DNA from: Shewanella oncorhynchi
GTDB lineage: Bacteria > Pseudomonadota > Gammaproteobacteria > Enterobacterales > Shewanellaceae
Length of the DNA stretch: 64,000 nt
Assembly: GCF_012584455.1 (NCBI RefSeq)
Contig: NZ_JABAEB010000009.1
Span: 157,623-221,622 of the forward strand
Direction: 5' to 3'
Shown one piece after another: positions 40,773 through 48,579 of the stretch (position 1 is its first letter; each line of letters opens with the position of its first letter). The notes beneath the pieces are model-generated. The model ran no database searches and was not told the DNA's origin. It worked only from the letters and a program-made list of their open reading frames with translations. The translations under genes were made by a program, and so were the position numbers.

Positions 40773-42149
40773 ATGCTTTCATTAAACAAACTAGCTGCAT
40801 GCGGACAGACTGAAACATCTGAAATCATGGATAAAAAAAATATTGATTTAGATGTCAAAAAAATTTCCCACATTGAGAATAAAGATCCCATTGTTTCTTT
40901 AAGTAAATTGTTGAGTCCAAAACCTTACCAAAAAGTAAAAGTAGAACTAAAAAGCGGCAGTGAAATTTTTTCTTCTTTAATTAAAAATAAATTAATAAAT
41001 GGTAAAAGTACTGCTTCTGAACGGGCTCTCGATGCAATGGCATCTAGTTTAACTAATATTCTTAATACGGCAACAGATGATGTAGATCTAAGTGGGAAGA
41101 AGGTATATGTGAAAAACTTTCTTCAATGCGATCAAAGTAAGCCTGTCAAAGTGACATCTGATCAATTTACACTAGTGCATAAAGCAGAGATCTTTTCACG
41201 GTTATCAGTATGTTTTGATGGGTTTATGAATTCTAATCAAAGTGAGTTATCTGAACGTTTGAACACAATCAGAGACAAATTATCAAAAAATGAAAAATTG
41301 AATGAAAGTGAAGAGAAACACTTATTTGAAAAATTAACTAAAGATGCATTGAAGGACACTCAAGGTAATAACCTTTATACAAACAAACTCTTGAAACCAG
41401 AAAATTTAGTGTTAGAGTTTCCTGGTGATGCTGCGGTTGTTAAAAATGAAACTGAAGCAAGAAATAATAAGATATTAGTTGAGAATTTTGGCTTTCCTAG
41501 CAGCCTTTTAGATAGACCAAGCGCTAAGCTCCATGAAACCTATGCATTAAACGCATTTATGAGTGAAAAAGGTGAGCCAGTTGATTTAGGTCAGCTTTTT
41601 GGTGGTGCCTTGCAAGGTATTATGCGGGACCCTGTCGATTCCAGTAAAAGTAAAAGTGGCTTATTTAATGAGGGGATTTTAGCTTCTGGGGGGTTACATT
41701 TTGATTTTAAGCCTAACGAAAAAGTGTATCAAAATAATATCGATACGTTAGGCCAAGATATACTTGATTTAGCTGTAAACCTCAATATGGATAATTTCAG
41801 CCGTCCTGATATGGAGGGTTTCACTGCAGGTGTATCTGGAAATGCTCTGCATTATACCATTCAGACAGCTAAACTCTGTCGTGCCACCAATGCTACATTT
41901 AATTTCGAACAAGTGCTTGATGTATGCTTAGACCACTTAGTTGGTGATAGCGTAAAGCAGCCTGTGCATCATAGTTTACCTGAAGTGATACAGGGGGCAT
42001 ATATAGCCAATATGCTAATAAATAAAGGTGTATTGGATAAAAATGATAAAATTATGAAGCATGATGAAATGTATAGTAGTTTAAAGAGTGCCATTTCTGA
42101 TGCAGATAAAAAAATCACAGACTTGATGGCAACGACTTATCGTAGGTAA
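40773..42149 (+). CDS. Unknown island protein, candidate T3SS effector
   Basis: 458 aa, soluble, no signal peptide or membrane helix. Lys/Ser/Asn-rich N-terminal 130 residues, then a mainly helical body. Conspicuous stretches are NALHYTIQTAKLCRATNATF and LDHLVGDSVKQPVHHSLPE. I do not recognise a family or catalytic motif. It is encoded alone between the regulator and a kinase-like gene, with its own ribosome site (ctaggag) and a strong terminator after it. Effector status is inferred from position and from the atypical AT-rich composition. Confidence 0.6.
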   Translation: MLSLNKLAACGQTETSEIMDKKNIDLDVKKISHIENKDPIVSLSKLLSPKPYQKVKVELKSGSEIFSSLIKNKLINGKSTASERALDAMASSLTNILNTATDDVDLSGKKVYVKNFLQCDQSKPVKVTSDQFTLVHKAEIFSRLSVCFDGFMNSNQSELSERLNTIRDKLSKNEKLNESEEKHLFEKLTKDALKDTQGNNLYTNKLLKPENLVLEFPGDAAVVKNETEARNNKILVENFGFPSSLLDRPSAKLHETYALNAFMSEKGEPVDLGQLFGGALQGIMRDPVDSSKSKSGLFNEGILASGGLHFDFKPNEKVYQNNIDTLGQDILDLAVNLNMDNFSRPDMEGFTAGVSGNALHYTIQTAKLCRATNATFNFEQVLDVCLDHLVGDSVKQPVHHSLPEVIQGAYIANMLINKGVLDKNDKIMKHDEMYSSLKSAISDADKKITDLMATTYRR

Positions 42150-42197
42150 TGAGTTTGTCTCTGGCATTAATTGATATCACAATGTCTCAGTGTTAAT

Positions 42198-42226
42198 AAA
42201 AAACCACTTTTAAAAGTGGTTTTTTA
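42198..42226 (+). terminator. Intrinsic terminator
   Basis: aaaaaccac and gtggttttt form a stem around ttttaaaa, with a T-run directly after on the plus strand. It follows the 40773-42149 gene. Confidence 0.8.
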
Positions 42227-42382
42227 TTGCAGATGTTATTTAAGATGTGGTTAATGTTTTTATATTTATAAACTAAAGCCATTTGTAGTATGAGAATAAT
42301 ATTAATGTATATTTTGCATAGTCATTGATTGCATTCTTCGTGGAAGATGGTGTGCTTTTCATCAACAAATTTAGAGGTGTAT

Positions 42383-43249
42383 ATGTCACTTATTATAATT
42401 CCTTCCCTTCGAGAAAAGCTTGGGTTAAATATATCATCGAGTGAATTAAAAAAGTTGGATGTAAAAAGTGTTCGTAATGTGGATATTTTACGCTTAAAGC
42501 AAACTTTGATAAGGAGCCTGAATATACAAAAAAGGGAAGTAATAGCCACATTTTTAGCTAAGCTAGCTACACCACAAAAACTACTACTACCAAGACCAAG
42601 GTTGAAGCCACAACTGCAGCATGAAGTTCTGCCATTGCATCTAGCACTGTCAAGTCATGTTGACTCAATAAACATCCGTCATCCAGAAACAATATCTCAA
42701 TTAAAAGAGGAGGCTAAGGCGGGAAAATATGAAAAATTTGAGGGGACAAATCGAGAAGTATTTATCGATAAAAAAACAGGGAGAGGGTATAAGATCTTTA
42801 AACAAGATAGTACGTGGGGAGCGTTAACTAATGCCGACTTAAGAGTAAATGATGTATATCGTAATCATAATTTCTATGATGGTAAGTATGCAATTTTTGC
42901 GAACAATGACCTTATTACTATGAGGGATGATAGAGTATGTGGCTCTCCACGAGTAAGAGTGTTTACTTTTCAAAAAATACCAGGTGCAAAGCATCTAGAT
43001 AATCATGAAAAAATTCCATATTCAGTGCTGGTTATGATGGAACAAGCAGGTTTTAGACCTTTTGATGTAAAGCCTGATAATTTTATGAAAGTCAAAAATT
43101 CACATGGAAGATATGACTATCTGCCTATTGATGCAAAACAGATAGGATTAACGAGGAGCAATAGCGAACGCTCTAGGGAGGTTCGTGAGTTTAAGCAACA
43201 ACATGGTCCTTATTATTATGGTCAACGTTATGTTGATTATAATAAATAA
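42383..43249 (+). CDS. Putative T3SS effector with minimal kinase-like domain
   Basis: 288 aa from the ATG at 42383, preceded by GAGGTGTAT. The first 45 residues (MSLIIIPSLREKLGLNISSS then ELKKLDVKSVRNVDI) are related to those of the C58 protease encoded at 43490-44584. From about residue 115 a small kinase-like fold is visible: EVFIDKKTGRGYKIFK (beta3 Lys about 137), then FRPFDVKPDNFMKV (D228, K230, N233) and LPIDAKQ (D250 in the DFG position). HRD and DFG are replaced by PFD and DAK, but the key Asp, Lys and Asn remain, so activity is possible. The size resembles OspG-type kinases. A hairpin terminator is at 43416-43437. Confidence 0.65.
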   Translation: MSLIIIPSLREKLGLNISSSELKKLDVKSVRNVDILRLKQTLIRSLNIQKREVIATFLAKLATPQKLLLPRPRLKPQLQHEVLPLHLALSSHVDSINIRHPETISQLKEEAKAGKYEKFEGTNREVFIDKKTGRGYKIFKQDSTWGALTNADLRVNDVYRNHNFYDGKYAIFANNDLITMRDDRVCGSPRVRVFTFQKIPGAKHLDNHEKIPYSVLVMMEQAGFRPFDVKPDNFMKVKNSHGRYDYLPIDAKQIGLTRSNSERSREVREFKQQHGPYYYGQRYVDYNK

Positions 43250-43415
43250 AACTCATTAATTTGAATAGTCATTGGGTATTGGTTAGTGTTAAACGGCTGG
43301 ACAAAAATGGTCGGGAAGTGAATGGTTACTCAATATCCTCACTATAAAGCTGCGAGCAACCAATTGAAGTGAAAAAGGCTAGCTTAATATTTCTCCATTA
43401 AGAGTTGCAGATAGT

Positions 43416-43437
43416 GGAGGTCGCAATGACGACCTCC
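43416..43437 (+). terminator. Terminator-like hairpin between convergent effector genes
   Basis: ggaggtcg (43416-43423) and cgacctcc (43430-43437) form a perfect 8-bp stem with a 6-nt loop, followed by ttcttt on the plus strand. Confidence 0.6.
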
Positions 43438-43489
43438 TTCTTTGAAAAGTGGATTTTACTGGGAAATCAGAGAAATTTTCGGAGCTATG

Positions 43490-44584
43490 CTAATTATTTT
43501 CTTCAACTGCAGTTAATATTAAGTCTTGATCCAGCTTTAAGTCTGTATATATTCTGGTCGATGAAGTCAGAATAAATGACTTCATTTTTTCTGACGTTGA
43601 AAAAGAAAACTCTCCAAGATTAGGATCGAAATATTTGTACTGTTTCGCTTGGTCGTCGATAAATGCTGCGACTTCATGTCCATAACCTTTATTTTTGGGA
43701 GAAAGACCCAATAAATGGAAACCTGCCTTTTTTATATTAAGGTTTGTTTCATTTTCCGAGACAGCTAACCCACTAGATTGCAAATATGATGCTACTTCTT
43801 TGTTTATTTTTAGGTTAACAACTTCTTCTAAACCCTCTTTTGTGTCCATATCATTAAAAAAGTGAACACCCTGATGTTTGTCAGCACACCATTTTATGGC
43901 GAGCGTTGAACATAGCCCATCTTTACCTACTTGAATATTCTTCAGTATGCTCGATTGATCCCAAGTGACATCAAGACATCCACCGAAATGATTGGCAAGC
44001 AGTTGTTGATTTTGTGGTAATGAAAAAAGTATCGAGAGAATTTTTTTAGTCGCGTTAGGTTTTAAAGCTTCATCAAGTTGACCACGATTTTCATATTTTT
44101 TGAAAATGCCATCAACCACACTATTATCTGAGAAGCTTGCTCTTATGAATTCAAATAATTCTCGATAACTGCTAGGGAGAGTGGTCAGCTTAACCCCTAC
44201 GAGCTGGAAATCTCTAATGATAGCAGATTGGCCAATTGTTTTATCATTAGTCTTATGAATGATGCTTGCAAGCCGTTTATCTTTATTGAATGCTTTTAAT
44301 ACACTTTTCGTTAATCCTTTAGTACTAAGTGTTGATACTTCATTTTTTGTTTCTTCTCGCTTTACATCAAAAATTCGACCATATTTTGCATCACTAATTT
44401 TATCCTTCAATATTATAACTTTTTCCCGTTTAACAGGCTTTTTTGTTACTAATAATGTTTTGTCTAACCGAGAAATGTCGACTTTATTAATGCTTTTCAC
44501 ATCTATATTTTCAAGATTACTCAATTCGATCGATGAAACACTTAATCCAAGATTAGATCGTATTGAAATTGGAACAAGAGACAT
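43490..44584 (-). CDS. YopT-like (peptidase family C58) cysteine protease effector
   Basis: 364 aa from the ATG at 44584, which aligns with the start and ribosome site of the 42383 gene; a GTG at 44590 is the alternative. The N-terminal 45 residues share the module of that gene (SLVPISIRSNLGLSVSSIEL then ENIDVKSINKVDIS). The C-terminal domain has the papain-like C58 triad: Cys225 in GKDGLCSTLAIKW, His303 in GYGHEVAAFID and Asp320 in YKYFDPNLGEF. YopT and AvrPphB cleave host targets (prenylated Rho GTPases, kinases) with this triad. Here the substrate is unknown. It faces the kinase-like effector tail to tail. Confidence 0.75.
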   Translation of the reverse strand: MSLVPISIRSNLGLSVSSIELSNLENIDVKSINKVDISRLDKTLLVTKKPVKREKVIILKDKISDAKYGRIFDVKREETKNEVSTLSTKGLTKSVLKAFNKDKRLASIIHKTNDKTIGQSAIIRDFQLVGVKLTTLPSSYRELFEFIRASFSDNSVVDGIFKKYENRGQLDEALKPNATKKILSILFSLPQNQQLLANHFGGCLDVTWDQSSILKNIQVGKDGLCSTLAIKWCADKHQGVHFFNDMDTKEGLEEVVNLKINKEVASYLQSSGLAVSENETNLNIKKAGFHLLGLSPKNKGYGHEVAAFIDDQAKQYKYFDPNLGEFSFSTSEKMKSFILTSSTRIYTDLKLDQDLILTAVEENN

Positions 44585-45141
44585 AGACACCTAAAATTTT
44601 AATTGCAATATTTATAGTGAATATTAGTATATTTAGTTAGATATAATTGTAAGATTGTTTATGAAATATTAAGGCAAAGGTTACCATGCAAGTCTTATGA
44701 GTTTAAATTGTCGACTCAACATATAAATGACTATAAGTCATGCAGCTTGATTTAACTTAAATGTATGGGAAGAGATAATATCTATGCAGAATGTTCGGCG
44801 CGGCTTACAGCTTAAAGGTTCAGAAGATACAGGTCATTGTGATTTACGGTAATTTGATTTTTTAAAAAACCATATTAATCAGTGGTTTTTGGCCGTGTTC
44901 AATAGACGCGCAAAGCGCCAAGGATAAATTAATACATTAGCTGATTGTGCTTTTAATGAGCTTTTTCCGTTTTTTATCAGAAGTTTTCACTGGCTTGGCC
45001 TGGTGCAGATGGCTTATATTTTGCGCATTCTAGAGCTATCTAGAGGTTTGTGTATGTATGTACAATTAAGTAGGCATGTTAAGTATAAGTAGGCATGTTA
45101 AGCATTAGAAATAAACGTATGAATAACTAGGGATGTATTAA
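44585..45141. promoter_or_regulatory. Regulatory region upstream of the main T3SS operon
   Basis: About 550 bp without a gene. It contains a terminator-like hairpin (aaaaaacca 44864-44872 with tggttttt 44883-44890), a slightly more GC-rich patch (44900-44940) and a 17-bp direct repeat at 45067-45102 close to the needle gene. It must hold the promoter for sctF and the following genes, and on the other strand that of the C58 protease. Confidence 0.5.
45067..45102 (+). repeat. Two 17-bp direct repeats upstream of sctF (candidate operator)
   Basis: taagtaggcatgttaag occurs exactly at 45067-45083 and again at 45086-45102, a 19-bp period, 39 bp before the sctF ATG. Direct repeats at such spacing are typical of OmpR/ToxR-type binding sites. 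Binding by the island regulator at 39825 is inference. Confidence 0.7.
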
Positions 45142-45420
45142 ATGGCTCAACAATTATCAACTGGGTATATAAGTGGTGTTTTTGGCGGTTTAGTTAATAA
45201 TGCCGACGATAAGGTCAGTACATTCATTACCGATCATACTGGAAGTGTTGATAAAGATGGAAAATTCACACCAGATAAAGATGGTACGCTTATTTTGAGT
45301 GCATCTGATTCTTTATCGCTACAACAGTTAATGGCAGATCAAAGCATTACCGCTCAAACCTCAACAACTACATTAAAATCAATTAAAGACTCTATTTCTG
45401 CAGCGGCAAGAAATATTTAA
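45142..45420 (+). CDS. sctF: Putative T3SS needle protein
   Basis: 92 aa, the right size for a needle subunit, first in the sct operon and directly before sctR. Two helical parts are joined by an acidic Asp/Gly loop (SVDKDGKFTPDKDG). The C-terminal half (LQQLMADQSITAQTSTTTLK then SIKDSISAAARNI) fits the polymerising C-terminal helix of SctF/SctI proteins. An atypically long acidic linker replaces the short Pro turn of MxiH and YscF. A signal peptide is absent, as expected. The rod candidate is at 54307, so this one is best called the needle. Confidence 0.65.
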   Translation: MAQQLSTGYISGVFGGLVNNADDKVSTFITDHTGSVDKDGKFTPDKDGTLILSASDSLSLQQLMADQSITAQTSTTTLKSIKDSISAAARNI

Positions 45421-45463
45421 CTTTAATTTTATAATGCATTATGGGCAATAGAGAGTGCTATAG

Positions 45464-46159
45464 ATGTTGCAATTATTGAATCCAGATAATGCATTTTCAG
45501 GAGCAAATTTAATTTTGCTCCTGACTCTGATCTTGTTGTCTACCGTATTCTTTATCTGTTTCTCTGGATATGTTAAATATAATATTGTACTTAACATCAT
45601 TAAAAATGCGGTGGGTACACAACAAATTCCACCTACAATAGTAGTGAATTTACTTGCGGCATTAATGGCGCTTAATAGTATTTGGCCTGATATAAAACCC
45701 GGATTAGAGAGGGTTAAGCCATATTTTATTGAGCAGATTAATGGCGGAATAGACCCTGACGTCTTGCAATCATCCTCCCTATTTGAGGATAAAAAGCCAG
45801 AACAAGTGACTATGTATTATCTGGTCAGCAATGTATTTGAGTTTTTCCCTGAACTGTTGGCGAGGGCGCAGCGTAAAACTAATGAACTAACTGGCATTAT
45901 TGACATTCCACTTAATTTTGACTCAGGGAGTGATACACTAAAATATTTTCTTGGTAATCTGATTTTAGATTTGTATCAAGGTTTCGAGTTTGGCCTAAAG
46001 CTATACATGATATTTGTGAGTATTGATTTTTTAATTGCCGTGATTCTCAGTGGTGTAGGTATGACTATGTTATCACCGACGGTAATATCGACACCTGTAA
46101 AACTCGCAGTATTTTATTTTTCTGATAGTTGGACTATTTTATTTAGAGCACTCCAGTGA
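45464..46159 (+). CDS. sctR: T3SS export apparatus protein (FliP family)
   Basis: 231 aa with four hydrophobic segments. The family C-terminal signature is recognisable: LSGVGMTMLSPTVISTPVKL followed by AVFYFSDSWTILFRAL. SctR forms the core of the inner-membrane export gate with SctS and SctT. It begins 43 bp after sctF and ends 1 bp before sctT. Confidence 0.88.
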   Translation: MLQLLNPDNAFSGANLILLLTLILLSTVFFICFSGYVKYNIVLNIIKNAVGTQQIPPTIVVNLLAALMALNSIWPDIKPGLERVKPYFIEQINGGIDPDVLQSSSLFEDKKPEQVTMYYLVSNVFEFFPELLARAQRKTNELTGIIDIPLNFDSGSDTLKYFLGNLILDLYQGFEFGLKLYMIFVSIDFLIAVILSGVGMTMLSPTVISTPVKLAVFYFSDSWTILFRALQ

Positions 46160-46160
46160 T

Positions 46161-46844
46161 ATGGACATGCTTTTATTTCCTAACTGGCTGTTATTTGCAG
46201 GATTATTTTTATTTTTAAAAATTTATAATCCAACACGTCTTTATCTTGATAATTCGACGGCACTTGCTATTGCTGTTGGACTTGCAATTGTTATAGATTC
46301 TAGTGATTTAGGAAATATTCCAACTCCTTTTTGGGTATTAAGCGTTATTATTTTTGCTATGTTTTCATCTGTACCTTATTGGCTCAGTGGTATGGTTGGC
46401 AGTGTTATACAACAGTTATTATTGCTTAACGAACAGTCTGTACAAGATAAACGTTTTACTGATGAGTCTGAAGCGCTATCTAAGATTAGCTCTTTGATGT
46501 TTTTGATGTATGCCTTGGACTCTGGTGTGGTTTTTAGACCTTTGCTGGCGGTGATCTCAGAGAATATTGAACAAGGTGCTAATGTTGGTTTTGATACTTT
46601 GTATTTTTACATCACTGATAGCTTAACTATGATGGCTATGGTGACTGGTAAATACATGGTTCTGTTGTTGTGTATTACTATTTGTTGTGGCTATGTTGAC
46701 CTTTTTTTCAAAAAAGCTTCTTTATCTATTAGTACAACAGCAGATATTAAAGCTATCACCATGATTATTATTCTTAACCTATGGCTGTTACAAGATCAGT
46801 TTTATGTTTTTAAACAAATAATGAAAAAGGCAGGGTATGAGTAA
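46161..46844 (+). CDS. sctT: T3SS export apparatus protein (FliR family)
   Basis: 227 aa, six hydrophobic segments, somewhat shorter than the 250-260 aa common for SctT. Recognisable parts are FSSVPYWLSGMVGSVIQQLL and VFRPLLAVISENIEQGA. It follows sctR with 1 bp and overlaps the next small gene by 8 bp, so it is translationally coupled. Confidence 0.82.
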   Translation: MDMLLFPNWLLFAGLFLFLKIYNPTRLYLDNSTALAIAVGLAIVIDSSDLGNIPTPFWVLSVIIFAMFSSVPYWLSGMVGSVIQQLLLLNEQSVQDKRFTDESEALSKISSLMFLMYALDSGVVFRPLLAVISENIEQGANVGFDTLYFYITDSLTMMAMVTGKYMVLLLCITICCGYVDLFFKKASLSISTTADIKAITMIIILNLWLLQDQFYVFKQIMKKAGYE

Positions 46845-47124
46845 CATTAATTTATTGAATGTCACATTGAATAGTCAGCAAATTAAAACCACTTCAGAAA
46901 GGGATGCCCTTCAGTTTGAGTCAGAACTCAAAGCTGCTGGTGAAGTACATTTAAGTGAACAATTTTCCGATAGCCAAGTAAAAGTACACGCTAGTAAGCA
47001 AAATGATTATGTTACTGAAGAAGAGTTTACGATGAAAATAGTAGAGCAAGCCATTATTAATCAAAGTATCAGACAAATGAAAGTTAGTCAGGAACGTATG
47101 AAGGAGATACTTGATGAAGTCTAG
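46837..47124 (+). CDS. Small hypothetical T3SS-operon protein
   Basis: 95 aa, soluble, Gln/Glu/Lys-rich and mainly helical (EEFTMKIVEQAIINQSIRQM). It overlaps sctT at its start and sctC at its end. Function not recognised. By position it could be a pilot or assembly factor for the secretin or an inner-membrane ring accessory. Confidence 0.6.
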   Translation: MSNINLLNVTLNSQQIKTTSERDALQFESELKAAGEVHLSEQFSDSQVKVHASKQNDYVTEEEFTMKIVEQAIINQSIRQMKVSQERMKEILDEV

Positions 47125-48577
47125 AATCTTACTTATTTTCCTTTTGTTTACGGCATTTACTTGTCAGGCAAAGGTATTTATTAAGCAGTCTGATATCGAT
47201 TTGAAAGGCGCCTTGGCGGCAATAGCTAAGGATATGCAGCTAAAGTTAGTTGATGATATTGAAGAAAAAAAGGCTAAACAGCCTATTACTCAAACACTCT
47301 CTGGTGACGGTCTCGATTTGTTGGACCAGCTTTCTGATGTTTATGATTTTGATTGGTATGTATATGGTGGGACACTAACAGTTCACTCTGGTCAGGCTTA
47401 TATAAATCATGCATTTAAACCCAGAAATATTACGCCAGCTAGCCTGCTTAAAGAATTAAAGAGTACGTTCAGAGCCAATAATACGACGAAAATTGAACTC
47501 GTGGGCAGTGGCAACTCTATCTTTATTTCAGGAACACGTAAGTTTGTTAATGACGTTGTTGTCTACTCTAATATGATTGATAAAAATCAGTTTTTAGAGA
47601 ATGGTAATAATTTGGAATTGGCACGGATCGAGTTTGATTATATATCTGTTATGGATCGCCAAATTGATTCATATGACGGTAATGTTATTTTTCCTGGTGC
47701 GCAGTCTTTAATCTCATCGGCAATTGAGAAAATTGGTCAGTTTGAGAATATTAGCGATGGAGAAATGGTTAAGCGCGCTTATAAACTAAAACTTAACCAA
47801 AATGATAAACAACAGCTTGAAGAGGATGAGTTTACCTCTAAAGTCCAGGTATTACCTGGAAGTAATGCATTGCTAGTTCGTGGTACCCCTGAGGAGATCC
47901 AGTTAGCTAAGCGTATTGCCACTCTTATTGATGTTAAACGGCAGCAGTTGCTATTTTTCCTTCGGGTTTATGATGTTTCGGTAGAACGAACTGAAGCACT
48001 AGGTGTTAATAGTTCATGGTTGAATGGCAGTCGAGGTCTGTACGATATTATCGTTCCACCCTTTACGGATACAGTAGATTTTTTCAAAAATTTTCAAGCT
48101 TTGTATACTAATAATATGGCTAGAGGAGTATATGAAACTAATCTCTTAGTCTTAGAGAACCAGCAAGGGCATTTTGGTAAAAAAGAAACGGCTACAGTTG
48201 TACTTATATCTGATAAGCAAGTATCAACTCAAAAAATTGAGGCCGAAAATAGTTTGTATGTCACTGGCCGTTTATTGCCATCAGGAAAAGTGCAGGCGAA
48301 ATTTAGCTATATAGAAGAGTCACTGAGTGATGATAAGACAGAAGGCGGAGCGACTCAGGCGCCTAGAGTTAACTCTCAATCTTTGACATCAGAAGTCTAT
48401 ATTGAACCAGGGCAGACCGTTATTCTTGGAGGATTTGACAATACAGTGACTGATAGTGTCGAGAGTGGTGTCCCTATCCTTTCAAGTATTCCTTGGTTAG
48501 GTGAATTATTTAAGAGTAAGAAGGAAACTAAACGTAAATATAAACGTTACGTATCAGTGTCATTTAAGGTTATCTAG
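47114..48577 (+). CDS. sctC: T3SS outer-membrane secretin
   Basis: 487 aa from the ATG at 47114 (AAGGAG upstream). A signal peptide ends at CQA-KV (about residue 20). Short N-terminal N0/N1 ring domains follow (DLKGALAAIAKDMQLKLV, ITPASLLKELKSTF). The secretin domain has VDVKRQQLLFFLRVYDVSVE and the family end TVILGGFDNTVTDSVESGVP and LSSIPWLGELFKSK. It is shorter than YscC or InvG (about 560-600 aa), so the N-terminal ring domains are probably reduced. It forms the outer-membrane channel. Confidence 0.92.
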   Translation: MKSRILLIFLLFTAFTCQAKVFIKQSDIDLKGALAAIAKDMQLKLVDDIEEKKAKQPITQTLSGDGLDLLDQLSDVYDFDWYVYGGTLTVHSGQAYINHAFKPRNITPASLLKELKSTFRANNTTKIELVGSGNSIFISGTRKFVNDVVVYSNMIDKNQFLENGNNLELARIEFDYISVMDRQIDSYDGNVIFPGAQSLISSAIEKIGQFENISDGEMVKRAYKLKLNQNDKQQLEEDEFTSKVQVLPGSNALLVRGTPEEIQLAKRIATLIDVKRQQLLFFLRVYDVSVERTEALGVNSSWLNGSRGLYDIIVPPFTDTVDFFKNFQALYTNNMARGVYETNLLVLENQQGHFGKKETATVVLISDKQVSTQKIEAENSLYVTGRLLPSGKVQAKFSYIEESLSDDKTEGGATQAPRVNSQSLTSEVYIEPGQTVILGGFDNTVTDSVESGVPILSSIPWLGELFKSKKETKRKYKRYVSVSFKVI

Positions 48578-48579
48578 TC

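Noticed and set aside
44864..44940. Possible insertion-sequence remnant upstream of sctF
   Set aside because: Only a small hairpin and a GC-richer patch; no transposase coding trace or terminal repeats could be seen.
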